A DNA stretch of 64,000 bases from CAVVVS01 sp963751355 (GTDB lineage Bacteria > Bacteroidota > Ignavibacteria > Ignavibacteriales > Ignavibacteriaceae). This document shows, in pieces, positions 54,186-62,279 of the stretch. The notes beneath the pieces were generated by a model, which ran no database searches, was not told the origin of the DNA, and worked only from the letters and a program-made list of their open reading frames with translations. The first letter of the stretch is position 1; every line of letters begins with the position of its first letter. The translations under genes were made by a program, and so were the position numbers. The stretch covers positions 62,001-126,000 of the forward strand of contig CAVVVS010000137.1 of assembly GCA_963751355.1 (NCBI GenBank), in the 5' to 3' direction.

Positions 54186-54208
54186 GGTTACCTATATTAT
54201 GACCCAAC
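54186..54208 (+). repeat. Right terminal inverted repeat of the IS
   Basis: 23 bases, GGTTACCTATATTATGACCC followed by AAC; reverse complement of the left end. It begins 21 bases upstream of the transposase start and may overlap its promoter. Confidence 0.8.
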
Positions 54209-54230
54209 GACCTTTTTACAAATCTTTTTC

Positions 54231-54253
54231 GGTTACTTTATTTATGGTCCAAT
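54231..54253 (+). repeat. Second terminal-repeat-like copy outside the right IS end
   Basis: GGTTACTTTATTTATGGTCC followed by AAT resembles the right terminal repeat (about 17 of 23 positions) and lies 45 bases further out in the same orientation. It may be an extra transposase-binding site, the true outer end of the element, or the mark of an earlier insertion. Confidence 0.5.
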
Positions 54254-54310
54254 GCGGTACCTGTCTGCGATAAGCATGTTGGTTGATTTTTACCAAATAT
54301 CTTTTAAATT

Positions 54311-54360
54311 ATATCCTTAATTATTTCCTATAACCACTCGTTCCTTAAAATTTGATACAC
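54311..54360 (+). promoter_or_regulatory. Repeated intergenic motif, copy C
   Basis: TCCTTAATTATTTCCTATA, ACCACTCGTTCCTTAAAA and TTGATACAC, ending 175 bases upstream of the first nitrilase gene. The following AAATTTTAAATATAGTG is shared with the other copies and could contain a -10 box. The IS lies just upstream. Its surroundings match those of copy D, showing the nitrilase genes were duplicated together with this region. Confidence 0.55.
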
Positions 54361-54534
54361 TCTGCTAATCGGGACAAATTTTAAATATAGTGTTTTATCA
54401 ATAATATAACCGGGGGTGATAATGTGTATTTTATGATTTGAATGTATTGTCAGCAGTGTATGATTTGTATTTGAACAGATAATTAATTTATAGAGATCTA
54501 AATTTTATAACTTTTAAAATAAAGAGAAATCATT

Positions 54535-55554
54535 ATGAGTGAATCAAATCCATTATCTCGCAGAAAATTTTTAATTAATACAACAATAGCAGCAGCGGGA
54601 GCTGCCAGCGCATCATTAATTAAACCGGGTGTTTTAAAAGCCGATTCTCTGTATGCGGTAAATTCACAGAGAGAACCAAGAATTTTAACCATCTCACAAG
54701 AGGGAATAGCGACGGCGGGTTCAAATGGTGCCGTTAATCCTACAATTGAACGTATAGAAATGATGACGTCGTATAATCCCGATGTCATTGTTCTTCCCGA
54801 AGCATTTGCTACAACTGTAAAAACGGCAGAAACACTAGACGGCCCAATTATAACAAAGTTTGCCAAACTTGCTAATAAGTATAATAGTTATGTTGTTTGT
54901 CCCCTTCACCTAAAGGTGAAAGGTAAAATTTATAATGCATCTGTTTTGATTGATCGAAAAGGAAAAGTTGTCGGGCATTACAATAAGATCCATCCAACCT
55001 CGAGGGAATGCGACAACGGTTGTACACCAGGTAATTTGCAGCCTCCTGTCTTTAAAACCGATTTCGGTACGGTTGGAATGCAAATTTGTTTTGACTCGAA
55101 TTGGCCAGACGGATGGAAAAGGCTGAAAGATCAGGGAGCAGAAATAGTGTTTTTCTCTGCTACTTATCCTTCTTCTAGATTAATCAATTCCTATGCAATT
55201 AGGTTTAACTATTATGTTGCTGGAAGTTCAAGAAGGGATCCTGTTTCTATTTATGATATTAGTGGAGACCTTATCGATAAAAGCGAATTTTATGAACACT
55301 TTGCATTTGCCCCTTTGAATCTTGAAAAAGTCCTTTGTGAAATAGATTTTATCGTTAAAAAAATAAGAGCGATGAGAAAGAAATATGGTGATAAATTACA
55401 TATTAAATTTTATGGTCCGGATGATTGGGTTACAATCGAAACCCGTACGCCGGATATACCTATTAAACAGATTATCGATGAATATAATTTATTTCCACAA
55501 CACTCCAATTACATAAAACAGCAAGAAAAATATCAAGATAAATTCCGTTCATAA
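54535..55554 (+). CDS. Exported nitrilase-superfamily (C-N hydrolase) protein, copy 1
   Basis: Hydrolyses a carbon-nitrogen bond, normally an amide or carbamoyl group. The catalytic triad positions are visible: Glu89 in VIVLPEAFAT, Lys151 in GHYNKIHPT and Cys185 in GMQICFDSNWPDG. The N-terminus SRRKFLINTTIAAAGAASAS is a twin-arginine signal, unusual for this mostly cytoplasmic family, so the enzyme should fold in the cytoplasm and act in the periplasm. 339 residues. It is followed by a 460-base gap and a second copy, each with its own copy of the repeated promoter motif. Context suggests an amide-bearing glycan or its breakdown product as substrate; this is inference. Confidence 0.87.
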   Translation: MSESNPLSRRKFLINTTIAAAGAASASLIKPGVLKADSLYAVNSQREPRILTISQEGIATAGSNGAVNPTIERIEMMTSYNPDVIVLPEAFATTVKTAETLDGPIITKFAKLANKYNSYVVCPLHLKVKGKIYNASVLIDRKGKVVGHYNKIHPTSRECDNGCTPGNLQPPVFKTDFGTVGMQICFDSNWPDGWKRLKDQGAEIVFFSATYPSSRLINSYAIRFNYYVAGSSRRDPVSIYDISGDLIDKSEFYEHFAFAPLNLEKVLCEIDFIVKKIRAMRKKYGDKLHIKFYGPDDWVTIETRTPDIPIKQIIDEYNLFPQHSNYIKQQEKYQDKFRS

Positions 55555-55854
55555 TTAGAATGCATTTACTGATTGCAGGGAAAAATTTGTGAGATTTTAT
55601 TTGTCTGTAGCCGATTAGTAAAAACTAAACGGATTATAATTTATTCAATTAGTGGAGCAGGATAATAGCAAATAAAATTGAATAATTAAAAAGAGAGAAA
55701 AGAAAACGCTAGAATTCATAACGGCAAATCAGCTCTGCTTATTTTAACTAATCAATCTAATTACTTTATTAATTGGTACCAACACGGCAGAATAAGATTG
55801 ACTTAACGCTTGTTTAATGCCAATAGGTTGATTTCCAATAATTCACTCAAATTT

Positions 55855-55905
55855 ATACCTTTAATTACTTTCTATAACCATTTATTCCTTAATGATTGAT
55901 ACATA
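55855..55905 (+). promoter_or_regulatory. Repeated intergenic motif, copy D
   Basis: The 520-base gap at 55555-56075 has no gene. It contains ATACCTTTAATTACTTTC, TAACCATTTATTCCTTAAT and TTGATACATA, ending 171 bases before the second nitrilase start. TATAAT occurs about 26 bases after TTGATA, in a TTTAAATATAATACC stretch, and is a good -10 candidate. Upstream bases GGTTGATTT also match the region before copy C. Confidence 0.58.
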
Positions 55906-56075
55906 CCGTTTATTGGAATAATTTAAATATAATACCTCAAATATAACCGGGACTGAAAGTATTTAGCGTTTTATGATTTGATTGTAAGTTTGACGGTATA
56001 AGCTTTTTATACGCCAGATGTTACAATTAATCATACTGAATGATTTTGCAAATTTTAAAATAGATGAAAGTGATT

Positions 56076-57085
56076 ATGGACGAATCAAATTCGTTTTCAA
56101 GAAGAAACTTTTAAAGAATACAACAATAGTTGCGGCGGGCACTGCAGGTGCTTCTCTACTTAAACCGAATGTTTTAATAGCCGATTCTCTCTATTCCGTA
56201 AATTCGAAAAGAGAACCGAGAATATTGAGTCTCTCTGAGCAAAATCTTACTCCGGGTCCTGATGCCGTGGATCCAATGATTGAGCGCCTAGAAAGAATGA
56301 CGTCATACAAGCCCGATGTTATTGTACTTCCCGAAGTTTTTGCCACAGGCACCAAAATTAGTGAGCCAATAGACGGACCGACTATAACTAAATTTGCCAA
56401 GTTTGCCGATAAATTCAACAGCTATATTATTTGTCCAATCTACTTAAAAGAAAATGGCAAAGTTTATAATGCAGCAGTATTAATTGACCGAAACGGAAGA
56501 GTTATGGGTCATTATGACAAAATACATCCGACCGAAGGAGAATGCGACAACGGTGTAACGCCCGGGAAACTGCAGCCTCCGGTATTTAAAACCGATTTCG
56601 GTACTATCGGAATTCAAATTTGTTTTGATGTTAATTGGCCCGAAGGATGGAAAAGATTGAAAGATCAGGGCGCGGAAATAGTATTTTTTACCGCTGCTTA
56701 TCCTGCAGGTAGAATGCTTCCGTCGTATGCCTGGATGTTTAATTATTACGTGGTGGGAAGTTCGCAAAGGGATCCCGCTTCTATTTATGATATGACCGGA
56801 GACCTTATCGATAAAAGCGGTACTTACGAGCATTTTGCTTTCGCTCCTTTGAATCTCGAAAAAGTATTTTGCGAAATAGATTTTCATGTTAAAAAAGTAA
56901 AAGCAATGAGAAAAAAATATGGAGATAAATTACATATTAAATTTTATCATGATGAAGATTGGGTAACGATCGAAGCCCGTTCCCCGGATTTAACGATTAA
57001 ACAGATTATCGACGAATATGATATTCTGCCTCATGCCGATTACATGAGACGTGCCGAAAAATATCAGGATAAATTCCGTGCATAA
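56076..57085 (+). pseudogene. Exported nitrilase-superfamily protein, copy 2, frameshifted in its Tat signal
   Basis: A paralogue of the gene at 54535-55554, alignable throughout: VIVLPEVFAT, GHYDKIHPT and GIQICFDVNWPEG carry the Glu, Lys and Cys of the triad. The natural start is probably ATG 56076 (MDESNSFSRRNF), which aligns with MSESNPLSRRKF of copy 1, but the frame stops at once. Adding one T to the TTTT at 56109-56112 restores SRRNFLKNTTIVAAGTAGAS. As read, the catalytic frame could only start at ATG 56018, giving a 355-residue protein with an unrelated N-terminus and no twin-arginine motif, which would be cytoplasmic. So either the sequence has an error or export has been lost. Confidence 0.78.
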
Positions 57086-57166
57086 ATTAGCCGAATAAAA
57101 TATGATTTGATTATTGATTCAGGATTTTTGTCAAAAAAAATAAAAAATTAAAAAAAGGAAAAGAAA

Positions 57167-58606
57167 ATGACAATTAAGTTTGATAGGAGAAAATTTATAC
57201 AATTTTCGACATTATGTGCAGGAGCTTTAGCAGTACCCAAAGTAAGCTTTGGTAAAAATAAAATTCCGGTCCATGATGAAAAAAAAATCAATGATTTCAT
57301 TTCAGCGCCTCCTTTGGGGTGGAATAGTTACGACGGTTATGCCGTTTATATTGATGAAGATGCTACAATAAAAAATATGGAAGAAATGGCAAAGACGTAT
57401 AAGTCAGCCGGATATGAATATTTCGTGATCGACAACGGATGGTTCGGGGAATATAAGTTAATCCCTAATACAAAATATCCTGCAGAAAAACATGCTTCCG
57501 ACATACACATTAACGAATACGGACTGGTTCAGCCTTCGAAATGTTATTTCTCTCATGGAGTAAAACATTTAATCGATCATGCTCACGAATTAGATTTAAA
57601 ATTCGGCTTTCATCTTATGAGAGGAATTCCCAGAAAAGCTGTCGAAAAAAATCTTCCTATTAAAGGAACAAAATACAGGGCAAGAGATGTTGCCGATACA
57701 AACAGTATTTGTGAATGGTGTCATTATAATTATGGTGTGGACATGGATAAACCTGGGGCACAGGAATTTTACAATAGTTTAGTTAATCAACTTGCAGATT
57801 GGGGAGTAGATTTTATTAAAAGCGACGATATTGTTGGTTATCCAAAGGAAATTATCGGTATGTCAAATGCAATTGAACAGAGTGGGCGCGATATTGTTTT
57901 TAGCCTTTCGGCCGGAAGTAAAAAATTTTATGACCTGCCTTATTATAAAAGAGCGAACATGGTTCGTATTATCAGCGATGTTTGGGATAGGAGGGGAGAT
58001 ATTGAAAAAGCATTTAATGCATGGGATTTGTATCAGGGCACAAGCTACGAAGGATTTTATCCGGATTTGGATATGATTCCATTCGGACATCTTATGACAA
58101 GGACCCCGAAAGAATATTATAAAGAAGAAAAGGATTTACGGCTTGCCGGTCATGGTTATAAGCGCGTGTCACAATTTACAAAAAACCAGCATTATACATT
58201 TATTACGACGAGAGCACTTGCCGCATCGCCGTTGATGATTGGCGGTGTCTTAACCACAATGGATGAATTTTCTAAGAATCTATTGACCAACAAAGAAATG
58301 ATCGCATGCAATCAAAACGGCGTAATGGGCTTTAGAGTATATAAGAAGAATAATGTCGAGGGGTGGCTAACGCCTAATAAAAATGAACCCGGCAAAGGAT
58401 GGATGGGAATTTTTAATCGAAATGAAAATAATGTGCAGGTTAGTTTATCGCGTTCGGATTTGTATTTATCGGATTCGGAGGAATATGGTTTTTATAACAT
58501 ATGGGACGATAAAGACTTTAAATTAAAGGATGGAAACAAAACATTTAATATTGCTGGCGATGGCGTTGTCTTTCTAAAATTTGAAAAATTAAAAAAAGAC
58601 GGCTGA
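57167..58606 (+). CDS. GH27-type alpha-galactosidase-like enzyme, exported
   Basis: Predicted to release terminal alpha-galactose (or a related alpha-sugar) in the periplasm. The N-terminus FDRRKFIQFSTLCAGALAVP looks like a twin-arginine signal. The barrel starts with PPLGWNSYDGY (residues 48-58), YEYFVIDNGWFG, the nucleophile region VDFIKSDDI (Asp220) and the acid/base region VRIISDVWDRRGD (Asp271), followed by DLDMIPFG and a RALAASPLMIGG segment, all in GH27 order. A C-terminal beta domain (GWMGIFNRNENNVQVSLS) closes the 479-residue protein. It starts 81 bases after the second nitrilase and precedes a cluster of degraded genes. Confidence 0.87.
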   Translation: MTIKFDRRKFIQFSTLCAGALAVPKVSFGKNKIPVHDEKKINDFISAPPLGWNSYDGYAVYIDEDATIKNMEEMAKTYKSAGYEYFVIDNGWFGEYKLIPNTKYPAEKHASDIHINEYGLVQPSKCYFSHGVKHLIDHAHELDLKFGFHLMRGIPRKAVEKNLPIKGTKYRARDVADTNSICEWCHYNYGVDMDKPGAQEFYNSLVNQLADWGVDFIKSDDIVGYPKEIIGMSNAIEQSGRDIVFSLSAGSKKFYDLPYYKRANMVRIISDVWDRRGDIEKAFNAWDLYQGTSYEGFYPDLDMIPFGHLMTRTPKEYYKEEKDLRLAGHGYKRVSQFTKNQHYTFITTRALAASPLMIGGVLTTMDEFSKNLLTNKEMIACNQNGVMGFRVYKKNNVEGWLTPNKNEPGKGWMGIFNRNENNVQVSLSRSDLYLSDSEEYGFYNIWDDKDFKLKDGNKTFNIAGDGVVFLKFEKLKKDG

Positions 58607-58730
58607 TTTTTTTATCATAGAATTAAATTCAAAAACATTCTGTTTATTAAAACATTTCCGTAAATGTTAAAATCAATTTTCCCGAAGAGTGATTTAAACG
58701 AATCATAATAAAATTAAGAAAGGAGACTAT

Positions 58731-59084
58731 ATGATTCCGGACAAAATTTCTTTTACAGTAGGTGATTATTTTTTATGACCAGAGGTCATGTACATCAAAA
58801 CAAAACCCGTTCGGAATATTACTGGTGAGTCAAAGGCTAAGGAATGTTAGTGCTGATGGTTAAAACCTGTGATTGCCGTGTGGAAAATGTTAAAAACGGT
58901 TCTAGATGGTTCGCTTGCACACCAACTTGTAAATACGGGAAATGTGCCTTTGATAGTCGGTGCATGTTGGTTCACCGATGCAGGGTATGATTTCGATTCT
59001 ATTGCAGGTAATAGTTTTGCTTTTAGAGTAAAAATATTAAAAGGGAAAGGTACTCTTTTACCGTCCTCGTATAAGATATCATAA
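58731..59084 (+). pseudogene. Degraded cupin-type glucose-6-phosphate isomerase-like gene
   Basis: From ATG 58731, behind AAGGAGACTAT, pieces of a cupin phosphoglucose isomerase (PF06560) can be read in different frames: TRGHVHQNKTRSEYYW (the metal-binding His pair region), then GSLAHQLVNTGNVPLIVGACW and TDAGYDFDSIAGNSFAFRV from 58869 on. At least two frame changes and stops separate them (TGA at 58778-58780 in the first). The tail from 58869 to 59084 is uninterrupted. A complete gene would be about 120 codons, so most of it is still present but cannot be translated as one protein. Confidence 0.6.
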
Positions 59085-59141
59085 AATGAATTGTTTTTAT
59101 CATGCAGATAATCTCATTCAAGAAAATAAAAATGGAGTTTT

Positions 59142-59545
59142 TTGATTTCCATTGGTGTTGATTTAGGCGGTAAACGAATTAAACTTGGAATATTAAAAAA
59201 TGATAAAATTACGGCTTCAAAATTATTATATACAAGTCCTTTGCGCAGACTTAAAGGTATACTTCCGATTTTGGAAGAGGAAATACAAAAATTATTAAAT
59301 GAAAAATGTAAAGCTTTGGCTTTTGCATTTCCCGGTATTATTGATTCCGTTAATAAAAAAAATCTTACCACAAATGAAAATATGATGATTGCAATAAACA
59401 TCGATTTGGCCGATTGGCACAGAAATAATTTTAATATCCTTTTATAATTGAAAACGATGCAAATAGTGCGTTGTTAGGAGAGTGTTTTTTCGGATCTGCT
59501 AAATGATATGATAATGTTGCCCTTATGATACTCGGTACTGCTCGC
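59142..59545 (+). pseudogene. Degraded ROK-family sugar kinase gene
   Basis: From TTG 59142 (GGAG at 59133-59136) the frame reads ISIGVDLGGKRIKLGIL, the ROK phosphate-binding loop, and AFAFPGIIDSV, then stops at 59447 after NNFNILL. Restoring one base gives FNIPFIIENDANSALLGECFFGSAK, the ROK sugar-binding END motif, then a TGA and YDNVALMILGT. After this the ROK pattern ends abruptly: the zinc-binding CxCGxxGC region and the C-terminal half are missing. Both point changes and a large deletion are therefore needed to explain it. Confidence 0.62.
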
Positions 59546-59761
59546 TACCGAAGCGGCGAAATTGCGAATTGGGGCAACCAAAATTTTAATGAATTATTTT
59601 TGTGTAAATATAAAAGAGGATTCTTCTTTGAATGGCGTATAGCCGGCAGGATAAAAAAAATTTATTGGACCGAATTGAGGATTGTCAATTATACAGAAAC
59701 TTTTGTGATACCTGCCGGTGTAGAAGAATATTCAATAAAACCTTTCGGTAAGTTAAGGTGA
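59546..59761 (+). pseudogene. Possible fragment of a cupin/mannose-6-phosphate isomerase-like C-terminus
   Basis: In frame with the end of the ROK remnant, ANWGNQNFNELFLCKYKRG, FEWRIAGRIKK and VNYTETFVIPAGVEEYSIKP follow. The last part recalls the ETFVIPA strand near the end of class I phosphomannose isomerases and other cupins. The join with the ROK fragment looks like the edge of a deletion that fused two genes. Weakly supported. Confidence 0.35.
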
Positions 59762-59855
59762 AATAGTTGGAAACTATTAAAGCCTATATGAGGATGTAAT
59801 TTGATCAAAAAAGTTTATGAGTAACGAAAGAATATAAAATGGAGTTTAATCCCAA

Positions 59856-60766
59856 TTGGACGTTAAACCGAAGTTTGATCCGTTGGGATTTGAATATGAA
59901 ATCGGGAAAGAAAAATTATCTAAAGACACATTCTTTACACTGGGAAGTTCTTCGGCTATTTTTGCAAATAATTTAAGTATACTCGATGCCAAAGTTGCAT
60001 TCATCGGGAAAATTGGGAAAGATAATTTCGGGAATTTAATAATCAATAAATTAAATTCTTCCGGTGTAGATACAAGTATGATAATCCATGATCAGAAATT
60101 TAAAACCGGTGTAACAATTGTGTTGAATATTCACGAAGACAGAGCTATGGTTACTTATCCAGGTGCAATGAATGAATTAACAATTAAAGATCTCATAAAA
60201 GAAAAATTAGTTCGTGCAAGACATTTGCACTTTTCATCTTATTTCCTTCAAGGAGGATTGCGAAAAGATGCTACGGTTATGTTCAAAACTGCTAAAGAAA
60301 ATAATATGACCACATCGTTCGATATACAGTGGGATCCGGCGGAAAAATGGAAAATCGATTACAAGAAAATCCTTCCTTTCGTGGACATATTTTTACCGAA
60401 CGAAAAAGAAATGTTTTATCTGACAAACGAAAAAGAGGTTAAAAAAGGATTAAAGGTATTATCCAGGTATGCGAATACTGTCGTTGTGAAAATGGGAGAC
60501 AAGGGTTCGGTATCAATGAGAAATGGTAAAATAATAAAAATGGATCCCTCATTAATAATAAAGTAGTAGATGCGATCGGTGCAGGCGATAGTTTTAATGC
60601 GGGTTTTGTTTTTAAATTTCTCAAAGGAGAAAAGACAGCTAATTGTATGGAATTCGGTAATCTGATGGGAGCTGTAAATACAACCGAAGCGGGAGGTATT
60701 TCTGCATTTAAAAGTTTACAATATGTAAAACAAATTGCCGAGGATGTGTTTAATCACATTTGGTAA
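59856..60766 (+). pseudogene. PfkB-family sugar kinase, frameshifted before the active-site motif
   Basis: From TTG 59856 the frame gives FTLGSSSAIFANNLSILDAK, FIGKIGKDNFGN, SFDIQWDPAEKW, DIFLPNEKEMFYLT and VVVKMGDKGSVS, then stops at 60566. In the -1 frame the protein continues with NNKVVDAIGAGDSFNAGF, which holds the catalytic Asp of the PfkB signature, and runs to TAA 60764-60766. The break lies near 60552-60562. The N-terminal strand usually seen before GKE (a GExNxD motif) is also not convincing, so the 5' end may be damaged too. Without the second part the kinase has no catalytic base. Relatives phosphorylate ketohexoses or deoxy-keto acids; substrate unknown. Confidence 0.7.
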
Positions 60767-60979
60767 AATAAAATATCCATTTCCTTTAACATGAAAGAAT
60801 TATGTATTTCATAAGTTATTTAAATGATCTTAATTTAATAGAAATGAAAAATGAGAATGAAATATACGGGATTGACTCAGTGTAATTGTAAGATGCTTTC
60901 TAAATAAGTGAAGGCTAAATTTTGATTATTGTTATTAATTTTCTTATAATTTTAATACTAAAAATATTTTCAGATAATT

Positions 60980-61711
60980 ATGGACAGATTAAAAACTATA
61001 ATAGTTGATGATTCAAGAGCAATTAGAGAAGAATTAAAATATTTATTAGCAGAATATTCAGAAATTATTGTAATAGGTACAGCAGCAAATATTACACAGG
61101 CGATTAGATTAATTGAAGAACGAAGACCTGATGTTATTTTTTTAGACATACAGCTACAAAATGAGACGGGCTTTGATCTACTTGAAAAAATAAATGTGGA
61201 AGCGAAAATAATTTTTGTCACAGCATACGATCAATATGCAATCAGGGCATTTGAGATCAACGCTTTAGATTATCTGTTGAAACCAATCCAGAAAGACAGA
61301 CTTAGTAAAACTATTGCTAGATTAATTAATAATGAAGTGCTTAGCTATGATGAAAAACCTCAAGGTAAAGTTACTTATGATGATGTAATTTATCTGGTTA
61401 TAAATCGATCACTAAAATTTATTAAAGTTTCACTTATTAAAAGTATTTTTTCAGAAGGAAAATATTCATATGTTATTTATAAAGAAAGTAAAAAATTCCT
61501 TGCATCAAAGACATTACTGGAATGGGAAAAAATTCTTCCTGAAAAGTATTTTGTTCGTATTCATCGTTCGGCAATAGTTAATTTTGAACACGTTGTCAAA
61601 GTAGAAAAATGTAAAAACAATACACAAAATATTTATGTTGAAGGGATTGAAGAACCCTTTAAAATGAGTAGACGTTATGCTGCTAAACTAAAAGCTTTCC
61701 TTGCCATGTAA
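60980..61711 (+). CDS. LytTR-family DNA-binding response regulator
   Basis: Receives phosphate from a histidine kinase and binds DNA. The receiver domain (residues 1-118) has acidic pocket Asp10-Asp11, phospho-acceptor Asp56 in VIFLDIQL, Thr81 in FVTAYD and Lys101 in YLLKPI. The C-terminal half (about 145-243) is a LytTR domain: SIFSEGKYSYVIY, KTLLEWEKILPEKYFVRIHRSAIVNFEHV and PFKMSRRYAAKLK. 243 residues is typical. No histidine kinase is in the window, so it is an orphan here. It could control the surrounding glycan genes, for example through the repeated promoter motif, but nothing in the sequence proves the link. Confidence 0.92.
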   Translation: MDRLKTIIVDDSRAIREELKYLLAEYSEIIVIGTAANITQAIRLIEERRPDVIFLDIQLQNETGFDLLEKINVEAKIIFVTAYDQYAIRAFEINALDYLLKPIQKDRLSKTIARLINNEVLSYDEKPQGKVTYDDVIYLVINRSLKFIKVSLIKSIFSEGKYSYVIYKESKKFLASKTLLEWEKILPEKYFVRIHRSAIVNFEHVVKVEKCKNNTQNIYVEGIEEPFKMSRRYAAKLKAFLAM

Positions 61712-61724
61712 AATAGTGTCGCTA

Positions 61725-62031
61725 TACTTTAATTCTGCCTTTGTTTCTTGGGGTTAAAATGAGTATGTAGCTTTTTCTTTAAATTAAAGTATCTTACTTA
61801 AGATAATATTCTCTAAAAGTCCATATAGTTATCAAACGACTTTTTGGCCAGAAGAATACTTAATATAGTCTATTCCTTTCTATATAAATACTAAACAGTA
61901 TATCACTATAAGTCCAACCTAATCTTGGAGCTAGTGAAAAGTAACCTTACTCAACGGTTTTAAATAAAAATAGAACCATTCCGTACTTTAATTTACCACT
62001 TGTTTCTTATTTCTTGATTTGTAATTGAAAC
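61725..62031 (+). promoter_or_regulatory. Intergenic region with two direct copies of a diverged promoter motif (copies G and F)
   Basis: The 568-base gap at 61712-62279 contains TACTTTAATTCTGCCTTTG at 61725 and TACTTTAATTTACCACTTG at 61984, both continuing as TTTCTT. The second also has ACCACTTGTTTCTTATTT and TTGATTTG, a diverged form of the motif seen upstream of other units, and lies about 250 bases before the dehydrogenase gene. These may be the weak end of the same family. Only a short possible ORF (62085-62249) lies in the rest of the gap. Confidence 0.4.
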
Positions 62032-62084
62032 ATTTTTTTATTCAACGTTGAAACATTTATTATTATTGTAATAATTATTTGCAT

Positions 62085-62249
62085 ATGCAATTAAATATGA
62101 GTGAATCAGTATTACTTTTAGAGAAATTGGAAAAATGTATTAAACACACCACAGAAAATTTTCATGATACAGTAAATTATTGGGAAACGGAAATGAACAA
62201 AATATTTCCATCGCTTTATAGAATGGTGGTCCTGAGATTAGTTAAATAA
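62085..62249 (+). CDS. Short hypothetical ORF, 54 residues
   Basis: ATG 62085 opens MQLNMSESVLLLEKLEKCIK and ends KIFPSLYRMVVLRLVK. It is mostly charged and helical by composition, with no signal peptide or recognised motif. There is no strong ribosome site; the second Met (fifth codon) is an alternative start. It lies 30 bases ahead of the dehydrogenase gene. It may be a small leader-encoded protein, a remnant, or chance. Confidence 0.25.
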   Translation: MQLNMSESVLLLEKLEKCIKHTTENFHDTVNYWETEMNKIFPSLYRMVVLRLVK

Positions 62250-62279
62250 TAATAATTACTTACTTAAAATTAATAAATT

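Larger units (their letters stand above)
52852..54208 (-). mobile_element. Insertion sequence with DDE transposase and 23/24-bp terminal inverted repeats
   Basis: A 1.36-kb element carrying one transposase on the minus strand, the only minus-strand gene of the window. Its ends are imperfect inverted repeats: GTTAGGTCATAATAAAAGG.. at the left (52852-52875) and the reverse complement of GGTTACCTATATTATGACCC.. at the right (54186-54208). I do not see an unambiguous target duplication. A further copy of the end motif lies outside the right end (54231-54253). The left internal part (52876-53022) is non-coding and holds a GC-rich hairpin. The element interrupts no recognisable gene, lying between the alpha/beta hydrolase and the nitrilase promoter. 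Confidence 0.82.
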
